Source: an uncultured Clostridia bacterium (GTDB lineage Bacteria > Bacillota > Clostridia > Oscillospirales > UBA644). From it: DNA of 54,564 nucleotides. Made by a program: the position numbers and the translations under genes. Position 1 is the stretch's first letter, and each line of letters opens with the position of its first letter. The stretch lies in the NCBI GenBank assembly GCA_944382895.1, contig CALWNV010000003.1, forward strand, positions 1-54,564, written 5' to 3'. This document shows positions 8,887-17,949 of this stretch, piece after piece. The notes beneath the pieces were generated by a model. The model did no database searches. It had not been told where the DNA came from and saw only the letters and a list, made by a program, of their open reading frames with translations.

Positions 8887-9476
8887 ATCATATAAGCCTC
8901 TTTCATTTTATTTTTTTCTGGAGCTTCAAAAACACCTAATCCGCCGTACGTTATCCTAGAAACAATCTCCGACATCTCCTCTGCGGATTCCTTCATTCCT
9001 CCACCGATCCACTCTCGGATAATACCGACACTTCCAACCGCAGTAAACGCATAAATATATCTCAAAAGAACAATATCATCCGTATGCATTTTTTCCGCCC
9101 AATCGTCAATACATGCCTTTTCGGCGATATACATCACTCTTTTCAAAAAATCAGGATCTCCGTTATCACTGAATAAAACTTTGCACAAATCGCTGTTTTT
9201 TTGTATTCTGCAGAAAATTTCGTATATAACTTCTCTGGGATTATGTCCCTTCAAAGCCCCAAAAATTTCATCATAGAGTTCCCCTTCTATTTTATCAAGA
9301 AGATCATATGCGTCTTTGTAATACGAATAAAAAGTACCTCTATTCACATCAGCTGTTTCACAAATCTCTTTTACGGTTATTTTATTTATATTTTTTTTCT
9401 CCATCAGAAAAAGAAACGCTTGACGGATAACAGCTTTAGTGTAGCGAGTCCGCCTGCTCTCACGTTTTTCCTCCAA
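8883..9476 (-). CDS. TetR/AcrR family transcriptional regulator
   Basis: 197 residues. The N-terminal helix-turn-helix is visible at residues 12-60 (TRYTKAVIRQAFLFL, then ITVKEICETADVNRGTFYSYY), followed by an all-helical ligand domain of the kind that usually varies among TetR proteins. The start is TTG at 9476, supported by AGGAGGG eight bases upstream; no good ATG exists. It diverges from an MMPL exporter gene at 9665, the usual arrangement for a TetR repressor controlling an efflux pump, and its stop overlaps the metH start. Whether metH is also under its control, or simply rides on the same transcript, cannot be told. The inducer is unknown. Confidence 0.88.
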   Translation of the reverse strand: MEEKRESRRTRYTKAVIRQAFLFLMEKKNINKITVKEICETADVNRGTFYSYYKDAYDLLDKIEGELYDEIFGALKGHNPREVIYEIFCRIQKNSDLCKVLFSDNGDPDFLKRVMYIAEKACIDDWAEKMHTDDIVLLRYIYAFTAVGSVGIIREWIGGGMKESAEEMSEIVSRITYGGLGVFEAPEKNKMKEAYMI

Positions 9477-9548
9477 AACTTATCCCTCCTAAATTATTTT
9501 ACACAATATTAATTTTACTGCCGTAGCGTTTTGAACAAAACAAAAAGG

Positions 9549-9575
9549 TTTTGTATATTTACGTACATAACAAAA
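9549..9575. promoter_or_regulatory. Imperfect inverted repeat in the tetR-MMPL intergenic region
   Basis: TTTTGT (9549-9554) and ACAAAA (9570-9575) flank an AT-rich centre containing TACGTAC. The site lies between the divergent genes and could be a TetR operator. There is no experimental or comparative support, and a second inverted repeat exists nearby. Confidence 0.3.
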
Positions 9576-9586
9576 TAAACTGACTG

Positions 9587-9615
9587 TTGATTTTTGTACA
9601 CAGTGATATTATACT
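9587..9615 (+). promoter_or_regulatory. Promoter of the MMPL operon
   Basis: TTGATT (9587-9592), a 17-bp spacer and TATACT (9610-9615). The spacer contains TGTACAC (9595-9601), which is mirrored by GTGTACA at 9641-9647 downstream of the expected transcript start. A regulator bound here would block this promoter. Confidence 0.75.
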
Positions 9616-9664
9616 ATAAGTGAGAGAAAAAGTCAACATCGTGTACAGAAAAAGAGGAATTATG

Positions 9665-11713
9665 ATGAATAAGATTTCCGACTCTGTTTTAAAATATAAA
9701 AAAACCGTAGTTTTGTTTTTTTTAATTCTTATAGCCGGTTGTGCCGTACTCGCAGTGTTTGTTCCGGCAAACTATAAATTGGCGAGTTATCTGCCTGCCG
9801 ATGCGGAAAGCACAAAAGCGCTCGAAACAATGTCTAAAGAATTTGCAGGAGAATTGCCAAACGCCCGCGTCGCCGTATTTGACGTAAGCCTGACCGAAGC
9901 CCTCGAATATAAAAATGAAATTAAAAAAACCGAAGGTGTAGAAAGCATAACATGGCTTGATGATGTCGCGGACCTGACTGTTCCGCTGGAAACAATGGAT
10001 AAAGCTACACTTGAAACCTATTATAAAGACAATGCCGCATTATTTTCTGTGGCTATCAAAGAAGGAACAGAAGCAAAAACAGTATCGCGTATACGCGAGT
10101 TAGTCTCCGATAAAGGAGCAGTCAGCGGAGAGGCAGCCGTAAACGCGAATACCCAGGAGATGTCCGTTGGTGAAAGTATTAAAGCCTTTGCATGCCTTTT
10201 ACCTCTGATCCTGATAATCCTTATTATCTCCACAAGCTCATGGATCGAACCCTTTCTATTCTTAATAGCTATAGGGGCAGCTGTCGTTATAAATATGGGA
10301 ACAAATATTTTTCTCGGCGAAATATCTTTTATCACACAGTCGATAAGTCCTATTTTACAACTTGCCGTGTCTCTTGATTACGCTATATTTCTTTTGCGTG
10401 CCTTTAGCGAATACAGGCAAACACACGAACCGGCTGAAGCTATGCGTCTTGCGAGAAAAAGATCTTTCCCCGCCGTCGCGGCAAGTGCGCTCACAACACT
10501 ACTCGGCTTTCTGGCGCTTTGCTTCATGAGATTTGAAATAGGGTCTGACCTTGGTATTAATCTTGTCAAAGGCGTTTTAATAAGCTTTATTTCAGTAATG
10601 GTTTTTTTACCGGCGCTTACATTATGTTGTATAAAGCTTCTTGACAAGACAAAACATAAAGAAATCAAACCGAAACTCAACAATATATCCAAATTTATCG
10701 TTAAATTGCGTATCCCGATAATAATCATTGTTTTAGCTCTCATAATACCGGCATTTATATTTCAGGGCAAAAATTCTTTCACATACGGAATGGGAGCATT
10801 GGATCCTAACAGCCGGGCAGGACGTGACGAAGCAAAAATCATTGAAACTTTCGGAAGATCGGTACCTACCGTAGTCCTTGTTCCCAAAGGAGATACAGGG
10901 AGAGAAAACGAGCTGTGTGAAAAATTTTCACAATTGGAAAACGTCACATCTGTTGTATCATACACCACAGCAGTAGGCGCTGAAATCCCTCCTGATTTTC
11001 TGGACACCGAGACTGTAGAAAATTTTTATTCTGAAAACTACAGTCGTATAATATTATACGCAGACACCGAAACAGAAGGAGAAGAAGCATTTACCCTTGT
11101 TGAAAATATCAGAACGACAGCTGCGGAATATTACGGCGACAATGCGCTTACTTTGGGCGAAAGCGTCAGTTTATATGACATAAAAGATGTTGTAAACGCA
11201 GACAGTACTTTTATAAATATACTGGCCATCGTTCTTATCGGGCTTGTAGTTTTAATAACTTTTAAGTCTATTTCTCTCCCGATTATTCTTTTGCTCACAA
11301 TAGAAGGCGCTGTTTGGATAAACCTTGCTATAACATATTTTTCGGGTTCAGCTCTGTGTTATATAGGGTTTCTCGTGATAAGTACTGTACAGCTAGGCGC
11401 TACTGTTGATTACGCTATACTGTTTACTGATAATTATTTAAGGTATAGAAAAGAACTCAAACCAAAAGAAGCAGCGGCAAAAACCCTTACCCATTCGATG
11501 CCGGCTATTCTGATATCCGCCGCGATCCTTTCACTCGCCGGATTTATTGTAGGACTGATATCTTCAAACGATGTTGTCAGCCAGCTCGGATATCTTTTAG
11601 GAAGTGGAGCACTTTTGTCCGCTGTGTCAGTATTGCTTTTCCTTCCGTCAATTTCATCGGTTACAGATAAAATCATAAGATTCACAAGCCTTAAAAGGAG
11701 AGATGATAAATGA
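9665..11713 (+). CDS. MMPL/RND family membrane exporter
   Basis: About 682 residues. It has one N-terminal helix, an extracytoplasmic domain, a block of helices (LLPLILIILIISTSSW onward), a second large extracytoplasmic domain and a second helix block. This duplicated layout is typical of MMPL (RND superfamily) lipid or drug exporters driven by the proton gradient. The second helix block begins around TFINILAIVLIGLVVLITF, and each block carries a DYAI motif (SLDYAIFLLR and TVDYAILFTD). Start: GAGGA at 9654-9658 best fits the ATG at 9665 (MNKISDSVL); ATG 9662 is too close. Its stop overlaps the start of the next gene (ATGA), suggesting a two-gene operon. Control by the divergent TetR regulator is inferred. 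The substrate is unknown. Confidence 0.88.
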   Translation: MNKISDSVLKYKKTVVLFFLILIAGCAVLAVFVPANYKLASYLPADAESTKALETMSKEFAGELPNARVAVFDVSLTEALEYKNEIKKTEGVESITWLDDVADLTVPLETMDKATLETYYKDNAALFSVAIKEGTEAKTVSRIRELVSDKGAVSGEAAVNANTQEMSVGESIKAFACLLPLILIILIISTSSWIEPFLFLIAIGAAVVINMGTNIFLGEISFITQSISPILQLAVSLDYAIFLLRAFSEYRQTHEPAEAMRLARKRSFPAVAASALTTLLGFLALCFMRFEIGSDLGINLVKGVLISFISVMVFLPALTLCCIKLLDKTKHKEIKPKLNNISKFIVKLRIPIIIIVLALIIPAFIFQGKNSFTYGMGALDPNSRAGRDEAKIIETFGRSVPTVVLVPKGDTGRENELCEKFSQLENVTSVVSYTTAVGAEIPPDFLDTETVENFYSENYSRIILYADTETEGEEAFTLVENIRTTAAEYYGDNALTLGESVSLYDIKDVVNADSTFINILAIVLIGLVVLITFKSISLPIILLLTIEGAVWINLAITYFSGSALCYIGFLVISTVQLGATVDYAILFTDNYLRYRKELKPKEAAAKTLTHSMPAILISAAILSLAGFIVGLISSNDVVSQLGYLLGSGALLSAVSVLLFLPSISSVTDKIIRFTSLKRRDDK

Positions 11714-13005
11714 AAAAACTTAAATATATCCTGCCCGTAATTTTATGCATTTGCCTCGTTCCAATCTGTTCTTTCGCAAATTCGTCCTCAACTGCGGCCG
11801 GTGACGGGGTTATAACTTCAAAAGAAGAAGTTATATACGCAAATGTTTCAGCGGACGGAACAATAGAAAAAGTCTATGCGGTAAATGTGCTTGATATCGC
11901 AGAAGAGGGGCTTATTACTGATTGCGGTGATTTTTCATCCGTTGAAAACCTGACAAATACAGAAAAGCTAACACTTGAAAATGATACCGTTTCGTTTACC
12001 GCGTCTCAAGGAAGATTTTATTACCGAGGAGATATGAAACAGGCGGTTTTACCGTGGATATTCAAAATAGAATACACCCTTGACGGACAGCCTATCTCCG
12101 CAGATGAATTAAGCGGCAAAAACGGACTTTTGCAGATAAAAATCACAACTGATAAAAACGAATCGATAAATGACGGATATTTTGAAAACTACATGTTACA
12201 AATACAATTCACCCTGAATACGGAGAACTTTACTGATATCCATGCAAGCAAGGCGACCATTGCAAACGCAGGGAAAAACAAAGTTATATCATTTACGGCA
12301 ATGCCGGAGACAAGTTGTGAGTTCTCGTTCAGCTCAAAAGTTTCGGATTTTTCAATGCCATCCGCACAAGTAACAGCGTTGCCCTTTTCATTTTCGTTTT
12401 CCATGCCAGATACTTCTGATATCTCAGAACAGCTTACGGCCCTAACAGATGCGATTTCAGGAATATATTCCGGAACAAGCGGATTAAAAGAGGGACTCGT
12501 CGCAATCACGGCAAATTCCAACGACCTGACAAGCGCATCCGCATCGATTGCCGAAGCTCTTACCGATTTGGCCGCGAACGGCGATGAACTTCTTTACGGT
12601 TCCCATGAAATTCTTTCGGGATTACAACAACTCTCAGAAAATCTTTCACAAATGCCTCAACTTCAGCAGCCTGTTCTGAAAATTGAAGAAGGGTTCAAAA
12701 CTTTCAACACAGGGCTTGAAGAATATGTAAGAGGAATAAAACAACTTGCGACGTCATACACTGCTTTTGATGTCGGGATTTCACAGACAATGAACGGTAT
12801 CGGCGAAATAGAAACCGGTGCGGAGCAACTTTGGGACGGGACAAAAACACTTTATGAACAAACAAACGATCTTCCGCAAACTTTCCAGGAGGAAATAGAT
12901 AACCTTATCTCCTCATACGATAAATCCGCCTTTGACGCTCCCAGTTTCACAAGCGCACTGAACACAAAAACCGAAAGCGTACAATTTTTAATAAAAATAG
13001 CTTGA
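11710..13005 (+). CDS. Secreted YhgE/Pip-like protein with Leu-x-x-Gly heptads
   Basis: 431 residues with a signal peptide (MKKLKYILPVILCICLVPICSFA). A beta-rich N-terminal part ends near residue 230. A helical C-terminal part follows with heptad-like Leu-x-x-Gly repeats (YSGTSGLKEGL, YGSHEILSGLQQL, EQLWDGTKTLYEQT), the pattern seen in YhgE/Pip-type proteins that accompany MMPL exporters. The protein stops at SVQFLIKIA; relatives I know of often continue into a charged tail or membrane segment, so the end may be shortened. The start codon overlaps the MMPL stop codon, so the two products probably work together at the cell surface. The exact role is unknown. Confidence 0.75.
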   Translation: MKKLKYILPVILCICLVPICSFANSSSTAAGDGVITSKEEVIYANVSADGTIEKVYAVNVLDIAEEGLITDCGDFSSVENLTNTEKLTLENDTVSFTASQGRFYYRGDMKQAVLPWIFKIEYTLDGQPISADELSGKNGLLQIKITTDKNESINDGYFENYMLQIQFTLNTENFTDIHASKATIANAGKNKVISFTAMPETSCEFSFSSKVSDFSMPSAQVTALPFSFSFSMPDTSDISEQLTALTDAISGIYSGTSGLKEGLVAITANSNDLTSASASIAEALTDLAANGDELLYGSHEILSGLQQLSENLSQMPQLQQPVLKIEEGFKTFNTGLEEYVRGIKQLATSYTAFDVGISQTMNGIGEIETGAEQLWDGTKTLYEQTNDLPQTFQEEIDNLISSYDKSAFDAPSFTSALNTKTESVQFLIKIA

Positions 13006-13026
13006 AATCTTAAATAACATATAAAA

Positions 13027-13057
13027 AAGAGCTTCCGGCCGTCAGGCGGGAGCTCTT
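13027..13057. terminator. Hairpin terminator between MMPL operon and thpR
   Basis: A 10-bp stem (AAGAGCTTCC with GGGAGCTCTT, one G-U pair) and an 11-nt loop. Read on the minus strand it is followed by TTTTTTAT, so it best terminates the thpR transcript. On the plus strand it has no T-run but may still help end the MMPL operon. Confidence 0.7.
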
Positions 13058-13122
13058 GTACATATACAAAACTTTATAAATGAATATTTTCTACAACAGG
13101 TTTTTACAAAAACAAAAAAAAT

Positions 13123-13626
13123 CTAACCCAAATACTTTTCATAAATCTTTGTATAAATAAGTTTTCCTCCAATACGTTCACTTTTCATCAGCATAAAACT
13201 CTTTACCGGGATTTTTATTCTTTCCACAGACAAAACAGGCTCACGCGCACATACTATCTTTCGTGCAAGCGTAATATGAGGAACAAAAGGTTTATTATCA
13301 ATAATAATCCCTATCCCTGTCAAAACAGAACGTACTTTCCCGGCAAGAGCGGTCAGCTCCTGTTTTTTTTCAATATTTACATAAAATAAATCTCCAAAAC
13401 GGCCAAACCCGTCAACCTCAATATCAAAAGATTTTCCCGAAACCCTGTCAAGCTCTTTTTTTATCTCATCAACTCGGTCGGTTTCACCTATAAACGCAAG
13501 TGTAATATGTAAATTTTCAAGCCGTGTAAGATTTGCACGACACACTTGTTTTATCAATAACCCGGCAGTTTCCGACAACGCTTTTTTTACACCGGGATCA
13601 AGCTCTATGGCAACAAACAGACGCAT
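13123..13626 (-). CDS. thpR: RNA 2',3'-cyclic phosphodiesterase (2H family, 'LigT/ThpR')
   Basis: 167 residues with the two H-x-T-x motifs of the 2H phosphoesterase family (LHITLAF near residue 43 and PHITLAR in the C-terminal half), spaced as in LigT/ThpR. The family hydrolyses 2',3'-cyclic phosphates on RNA; the older name is 2'-5' RNA ligase. The start ATG 13626 (MRLFVAIEL) is chosen because GAGGT lies 8 nt upstream; an earlier in-frame start exists but lacks this. It is the last gene of a probable operon with the GH13 lipoprotein, the PHP protein and pfkA, and is followed by a terminator. Confidence 0.9.
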   Translation of the reverse strand: MRLFVAIELDPGVKKALSETAGLLIKQVCRANLTRLENLHITLAFIGETDRVDEIKKELDRVSGKSFDIEVDGFGRFGDLFYVNIEKKQELTALAGKVRSVLTGIGIIIDNKPFVPHITLARKIVCAREPVLSVERIKIPVKSFMLMKSERIGGKLIYTKIYEKYLG

Positions 13627-13666
13627 GATAAACGACCTCAATTTACACTTCCGAAAAAAGACATTT

Positions 13667-15478
13667 TTATATCTTCTCTATCAAATAAACACCTACTTCG
13701 CTATAACCGATATAAGCAGTAAAAGAAGTGAAATCATCCGAAGCCCCTTCATATATCACCTCATCGTTCATAAGATCGGTCACACGAACATTTTCAGAAT
13801 TTATAAGCATACCGTCATAAGGCAGAGTTACATCTATGTTCCCTAAAATATTTTCCGGATCGGCATTAGGAACAATCACCGCTGCACGTTGATCTGAATA
13901 TCTCGCAAAAGCTCCGATATTTCCCGTTCCGACAGCAGGAACAGAACAGATATTGTTTTCCTCAAATCTCAAAGCGTATTCGCAAAAAATATCCGAATAA
14001 GTGTATTTAATTTCAAGATACTTTTTCACATCATTATAAAACGCATAATTTTCAGCATTATCAAGCAAAGTCAAATCTTGCTCAACATTATAATAAAGTG
14101 TTCCGGTCGCTTCAACTCCATATTCTTCACCTAAAAACCACAATGGGATATTCGGCATAAAAACAGCTGAGAAACCCATTAAAAGACGATTTTTATGAAC
14201 AATCGTAGTAGAAAAATCATGCATTGAAAGGCAATACGTGTTAAATCTTGCTTTAGTCGGGTAACTGTTGATTATCTGTCCTTTTTTAACCAGTTCCGCA
14301 GGGTTGGGATCAAAATAGGGCTTTGACGGGTCAGACAAATAATTGCCTATATTTATCTTAATCCCCGCCTGTTCAAAATCATAAACATTTGCACGGAAAT
14401 TTGTTCCTTCGGAAAATATAGCTATTTTATAGCCTTTGTCGTAAATACGACCACGGATTTCCTCATAAATATCGTATCCTGTTTCACCAGGCTCCAGATC
14501 ACAGCGAAAACCGTCGGCGTTGGTCTTTTCAATAATCGACACTACCTCAGAAATAAACCATTCCTTCATCTGAGGATTACTCCAGTCATACTCATGCCCT
14601 AAACCCCAGACTATATTACCCGTGAACCAATCCGGATGTTCTTCCAGAACAGGCGAATTTTCCCAAACACCCCATGTTATCACATCAAGAAATACACGTA
14701 TATTAAGGCTGTGAGCATATTCTATAAACTCCGCTGCCTTTTTCCATCCTTCGGTGTAATCAGCAGTCCCCGTAAGCTTGGGATTGACAGACTGCGGACC
14801 TTTATTTCCGTATTCTCCGTCATATATAGGGCATAGCCATACAGCGTTCACACCTACCTCACAAAGTCTTTCCAAAACAGATTTTGCCGCGTCAAAAGTT
14901 CCTTCGGCGGTGGCTTTCTCAACTCGCATTTCAACAATCGTAAGACCGGAAACCCAATCAGGTGTATTCTCATCAGCACGATAATACGCTTTTTCAAGCG
15001 TAACATCATCAGCTTCACGATACTTAGGGATCAGCTCTGAATTATCGATAGAAGTATGTTTCTTATTGAGCCTGTACGTATCATCGAACTCAACAACAGA
15101 ATCCTTTGATGTACGGCGCAAATCATCAATAAAATCATCGACAGCCATATAAAGAAAAAGAGACTCACTGGCTTTTATAGTGATTCCGCCGTTATTTACC
15201 GTCACGGAATACTCTCCTGTTTCTAAAGCCTGATCCGTTATAAACTCAATAGTTTTACCAGGTCCGTTATATGAGATATCAGAACCGGAAACCCCATCTA
15301 TAAAAGTTTTCAGCTTTTCCGCTGCAAGACGGGTATTGTTATCTTCCATATCCGCTTTTATGGTATAGTCAGATTGCCCATTTTCCGCAATTGTCACTTT
15401 ACCGCGAGTATCACGTACAGAACACGCGGAAAGTAAAATCATAAATAACAGAAAAATCGAAACAACTCTGGATTTCAT
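13667..15478 (-). CDS. GH13 (alpha-amylase family) lipoprotein with hexosaminidase-like N-terminal domain
   Basis: 603 residues. The lipoprotein signal is MKSRVVSIFLLFMILLSAC, with Cys19 as the lipidated residue, so the enzyme is anchored outside the membrane. Residues about 25-125 resemble the domain that precedes the barrel in GH20/GH67-type enzymes (TGEYSVTVNNGGITIKA, then LFLYMAVDDFIDDL). A GH13-type barrel follows: VFLDVITW (near 262), GFRCDLE with the likely nucleophile Asp327, and IFSEG with the likely acid Glu357. The first region lacks the usual His, so substrate range is uncertain. The C-terminal part is a beta-sandwich. The ATG at 15478 has AGAGGT 7 nt upstream. It lies in a row with the PHP gene and pfkA, consistent with carbohydrate use. 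I cannot name the glycan. Confidence 0.8.
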   Translation of the reverse strand: MKSRVVSIFLLFMILLSACSVRDTRGKVTIAENGQSDYTIKADMEDNNTRLAAEKLKTFIDGVSGSDISYNGPGKTIEFITDQALETGEYSVTVNNGGITIKASESLFLYMAVDDFIDDLRRTSKDSVVEFDDTYRLNKKHTSIDNSELIPKYREADDVTLEKAYYRADENTPDWVSGLTIVEMRVEKATAEGTFDAAKSVLERLCEVGVNAVWLCPIYDGEYGNKGPQSVNPKLTGTADYTEGWKKAAEFIEYAHSLNIRVFLDVITWGVWENSPVLEEHPDWFTGNIVWGLGHEYDWSNPQMKEWFISEVVSIIEKTNADGFRCDLEPGETGYDIYEEIRGRIYDKGYKIAIFSEGTNFRANVYDFEQAGIKINIGNYLSDPSKPYFDPNPAELVKKGQIINSYPTKARFNTYCLSMHDFSTTIVHKNRLLMGFSAVFMPNIPLWFLGEEYGVEATGTLYYNVEQDLTLLDNAENYAFYNDVKKYLEIKYTYSDIFCEYALRFEENNICSVPAVGTGNIGAFARYSDQRAAVIVPNADPENILGNIDVTLPYDGMLINSENVRVTDLMNDEVIYEGASDDFTSFTAYIGYSEVGVYLIEKI

Positions 15479-15525
15479 AATAGATACCTCTTAAAATAAT
15501 ATCAAGCCCTACCAGATAAATATTT

Positions 15526-16806
15526 TCAATACTTTTCTATACCTATCTCTTTATAATACAATATTCTATCCTTCAAATCCGGAATCGATGCAATAGTTTT
15601 TTCAGAAAACATCGCTCTGTCAATATTTTCCGTAGCAGCTTTTTCATGCCCGATAAGAGCCCATGCCGCATCGTATAAATTTGAAAATTCCTCATTACGT
15701 TGCGCCTTACATATAAAGCTTTGGCGCGGAGTATTGATATCCTCTCCGCTTATCTGGAACAAACCATATTTTTCACAACGTGAACGCACGGCACGGAGCT
15801 GATCAATATCGTTACGCGACGGCATATACGTAACGGCGTTAAATCCAAGTGAATATATTGTTTCAAATAAAAGATCAATATAATCATCTTCAAACTTCTG
15901 AGCTTTTTTATCTCCTGTAACCGATTGTTTGACATCACCCAAATATGCATACGCGGATATCGCGCCTACCTTATTTGCTAACAAAAGAAACTCTGTCACA
16001 TCCGGACATTCATCTTCAGCATCGATGTAAAATTTCTCGACCATATCGCTTTTTAGTGCGCCTAAAAGATCGTAATCATAATAAGGGTTATGTATATCAA
16101 GCAAAAAACCTCTTACTTTTTCGGAAAGATTCATCCTCAATCCATCTTCAAGAAAAGACACTGTTTCAGAACCTTTACCGAATCTGTCTATCAGTTTCTT
16201 CGCAAGAGCATACAGCAAATGCCTTTCTGTCACAGAACCGTCTTCTCCCGCCATGGAAAGAGGCAGCACATCCTTTTCAAAATCAATACATATCCCCGAA
16301 TCCCCGACAACAGAATTTATATTATCCGTCATTTTACGATCGCGCGCGATTCTCGCTTTGTTATACGGCTTAAAAAATTCCCTGACCTTGTCAATCTGCG
16401 TATGAGGTATTCCGTGCATGGCGACATATGCAATAGAAGCCTGATCGGGATTATTGATTTTTTTTCCATTAAGTGCGGTATTGTTCATTTTCACACGGGT
16501 CTCTACTCCGCATGTCGCAGCTATTCCGACAATCTCCGCCGCTTCAATAAACTCTTTCAGACCGGATACACTATCATGATCCATTATTCCTATGGTCCGC
16601 AGTCCCGACATAAACCCGTTCCAAACCGCGGCGGAAGGAGAATACGGCGAAAAAGAATAAATAGTATGAACATGGTTATTCACATCTTGCCCCTGTTCAG
16701 GAAAAGAGATTTTCCCCTTCTTTACAAGCTGTGAAAGTTTCGAAACGGCAAGTAACCGCTCTTCTTTTTTATCCGAATTGAGCTGTCCCTTTATATCCTC
16801 ATACAT
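15526..16806 (-). CDS. PHP-domain phosphoesterase
   Basis: 426 residues. Metal-binding PHP motifs are visible: NNHVHTIYSFSPYS (near residue 43), IMDHDSVSG (near 75), a GVETRV strand, and GEDINTP towards the C-terminus, matching the His/Asp ligands of polymerase-and-histidinol-phosphatase proteins. The N-terminal 40 residues are a helical extension and the protein is larger than simple PHP phosphatases (about 280), with a helical insertion at about 150-260. The substrate is unknown. The neighbouring pfkA and GH13 genes suggest sugar metabolism, but that is context only. The start ATG 16806 has AAGGTG 7 nt upstream. Confidence 0.75.
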   Translation of the reverse strand: MYEDIKGQLNSDKKEERLLAVSKLSQLVKKGKISFPEQGQDVNNHVHTIYSFSPYSPSAAVWNGFMSGLRTIGIMDHDSVSGLKEFIEAAEIVGIAATCGVETRVKMNNTALNGKKINNPDQASIAYVAMHGIPHTQIDKVREFFKPYNKARIARDRKMTDNINSVVGDSGICIDFEKDVLPLSMAGEDGSVTERHLLYALAKKLIDRFGKGSETVSFLEDGLRMNLSEKVRGFLLDIHNPYYDYDLLGALKSDMVEKFYIDAEDECPDVTEFLLLANKVGAISAYAYLGDVKQSVTGDKKAQKFEDDYIDLLFETIYSLGFNAVTYMPSRNDIDQLRAVRSRCEKYGLFQISGEDINTPRQSFICKAQRNEEFSNLYDAAWALIGHEKAATENIDRAMFSEKTIASIPDLKDRILYYKEIGIEKY

Positions 16807-16823
16807 CCCTCTTCACCTTAACC

Positions 16824-17840
16824 TTAAATATTTATGCTGTTTGCCATCCTGAGCCTTTCGACATCAAACGGTTTCTCCATCTTAAGAGCCTCGACAATAT
16901 CGTAATCTACTATCTTCTCATTTTTCATAACTACCACACGATTACTTATACCTTTTTTGAGAAGTTTAACACAATAATTACCCATCTCTGCAGCCACAAT
17001 CCTATCACGGGCAGTGGGTGATCCGCCTCTTTGGACATGCCCGAGAATTGTTTCACGGCTTTCCACTCCGGTGGCCTTTTCAATCGCTTTGGCTAATTTA
17101 GCGGGCGAATCTATATCGTTATCAACAACATACTGATAATTCTTGTTTGATTTTACATTAAAGAACACACCTTCAGATACCATTACAATAAACGAGTCTT
17201 TTCCGAGACGCTTGCCTTCTTCTATACGGTCAATCACGTCTTTCTGAAAATCAAACTCAACCTCTGGTACAATGATACAGGTAGCACCTGTGGCAATACC
17301 TCCCTCAAGAGTCACCCAGCCCGCGTTCTTGCCCATGATCTGGACAACAGAACAACGATTATGAGAATAACATGTGTCGCGAAGTCTGTCAACAAGGTCC
17401 GCAACAATATTCAACGCGGTATCAAACCCTATAGTATAATCACTGCAAACAATATCGTTATCGATAGTTCCGGGCATGGCGACACACGGGATACCATGCA
17501 ATGTAAGATCTCTTGCTCCTCTGAACGATCCATCACCGCCAATAACAACAATTCCGTCTATCCCGAATTTTTTGCATGTTTCTACCGCTTTTATTATTCC
17601 GGGCTCCTCTTTGAACTCAAGACAACGCGCACTTTTAAGAAAAGTACCGCCTCTGGAAATAATCCCCGATACATCTGTCGCAAACAATTCCCTGATATTT
17701 CCGTCTATAAGACCTTTATACCCTCCGAAAATACCCATCATCCTAAATCCTTCGTCAAGCCCTGTACGTACGACAGCCCGCACTCCTGCATTCATGCCCT
17801 GACTGTCTCCTCCGCTTGTAAGAACTCCTATTGTTTTCAT
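16824..17840 (-). CDS. pfkA: ATP-dependent 6-phosphofructokinase
   Basis: 338 residues, the usual size of bacterial group I PFK. It phosphorylates fructose 6-phosphate in glycolysis. Motifs seen: the nucleotide loop GVLTSGGDSQGMNAGVRAVV at the N-terminus, GGDGSFRGA, PGTIDND, the substrate motif IMGKNAGWV and GHVQRGGSPTA. PGTIDND contains the catalytic Asp. Gly in the GGDGS motif (GGDGSF) fits an ATP rather than pyrophosphate enzyme. The start at 17840 (MKTIGVL) has AGGAG 8 nt upstream; a longer TTG start would lie inside that site. It is the first gene of the pfkA-PHP-GH13-thpR row, behind its own promoter. Confidence 0.95.
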   Translation of the reverse strand: MKTIGVLTSGGDSQGMNAGVRAVVRTGLDEGFRMMGIFGGYKGLIDGNIRELFATDVSGIISRGGTFLKSARCLEFKEEPGIIKAVETCKKFGIDGIVVIGGDGSFRGARDLTLHGIPCVAMPGTIDNDIVCSDYTIGFDTALNIVADLVDRLRDTCYSHNRCSVVQIMGKNAGWVTLEGGIATGATCIIVPEVEFDFQKDVIDRIEEGKRLGKDSFIVMVSEGVFFNVKSNKNYQYVVDNDIDSPAKLAKAIEKATGVESRETILGHVQRGGSPTARDRIVAAEMGNYCVKLLKKGISNRVVVMKNEKIVDYDIVEALKMEKPFDVERLRMANSINI

Positions 17841-17913
17841 CCTCAAAACTCCTCTGCGTTAATAATATACATTAAATAAACCGTTTTCAGATATTTAATT
17901 AAAATATACATAC

Positions 17914-17942
17914 ATTGTACACTATCGTTAAAAATTTTTCAA
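17914..17942 (-). promoter_or_regulatory. Promoter of pfkA
   Basis: On the minus strand TTGAAA (17937-17942), a 17-bp spacer and TACAAT (17914-17919), about 65 bp upstream of the pfkA start codon. Confidence 0.65.
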
Positions 17943-17949
17943 TACCCAT

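Noticed and set aside
10021..12521. Minus-strand frames inside the MMPL and YhgE-like genes
   Set aside because: Complete overlap with strong plus-strand genes and no independent support.
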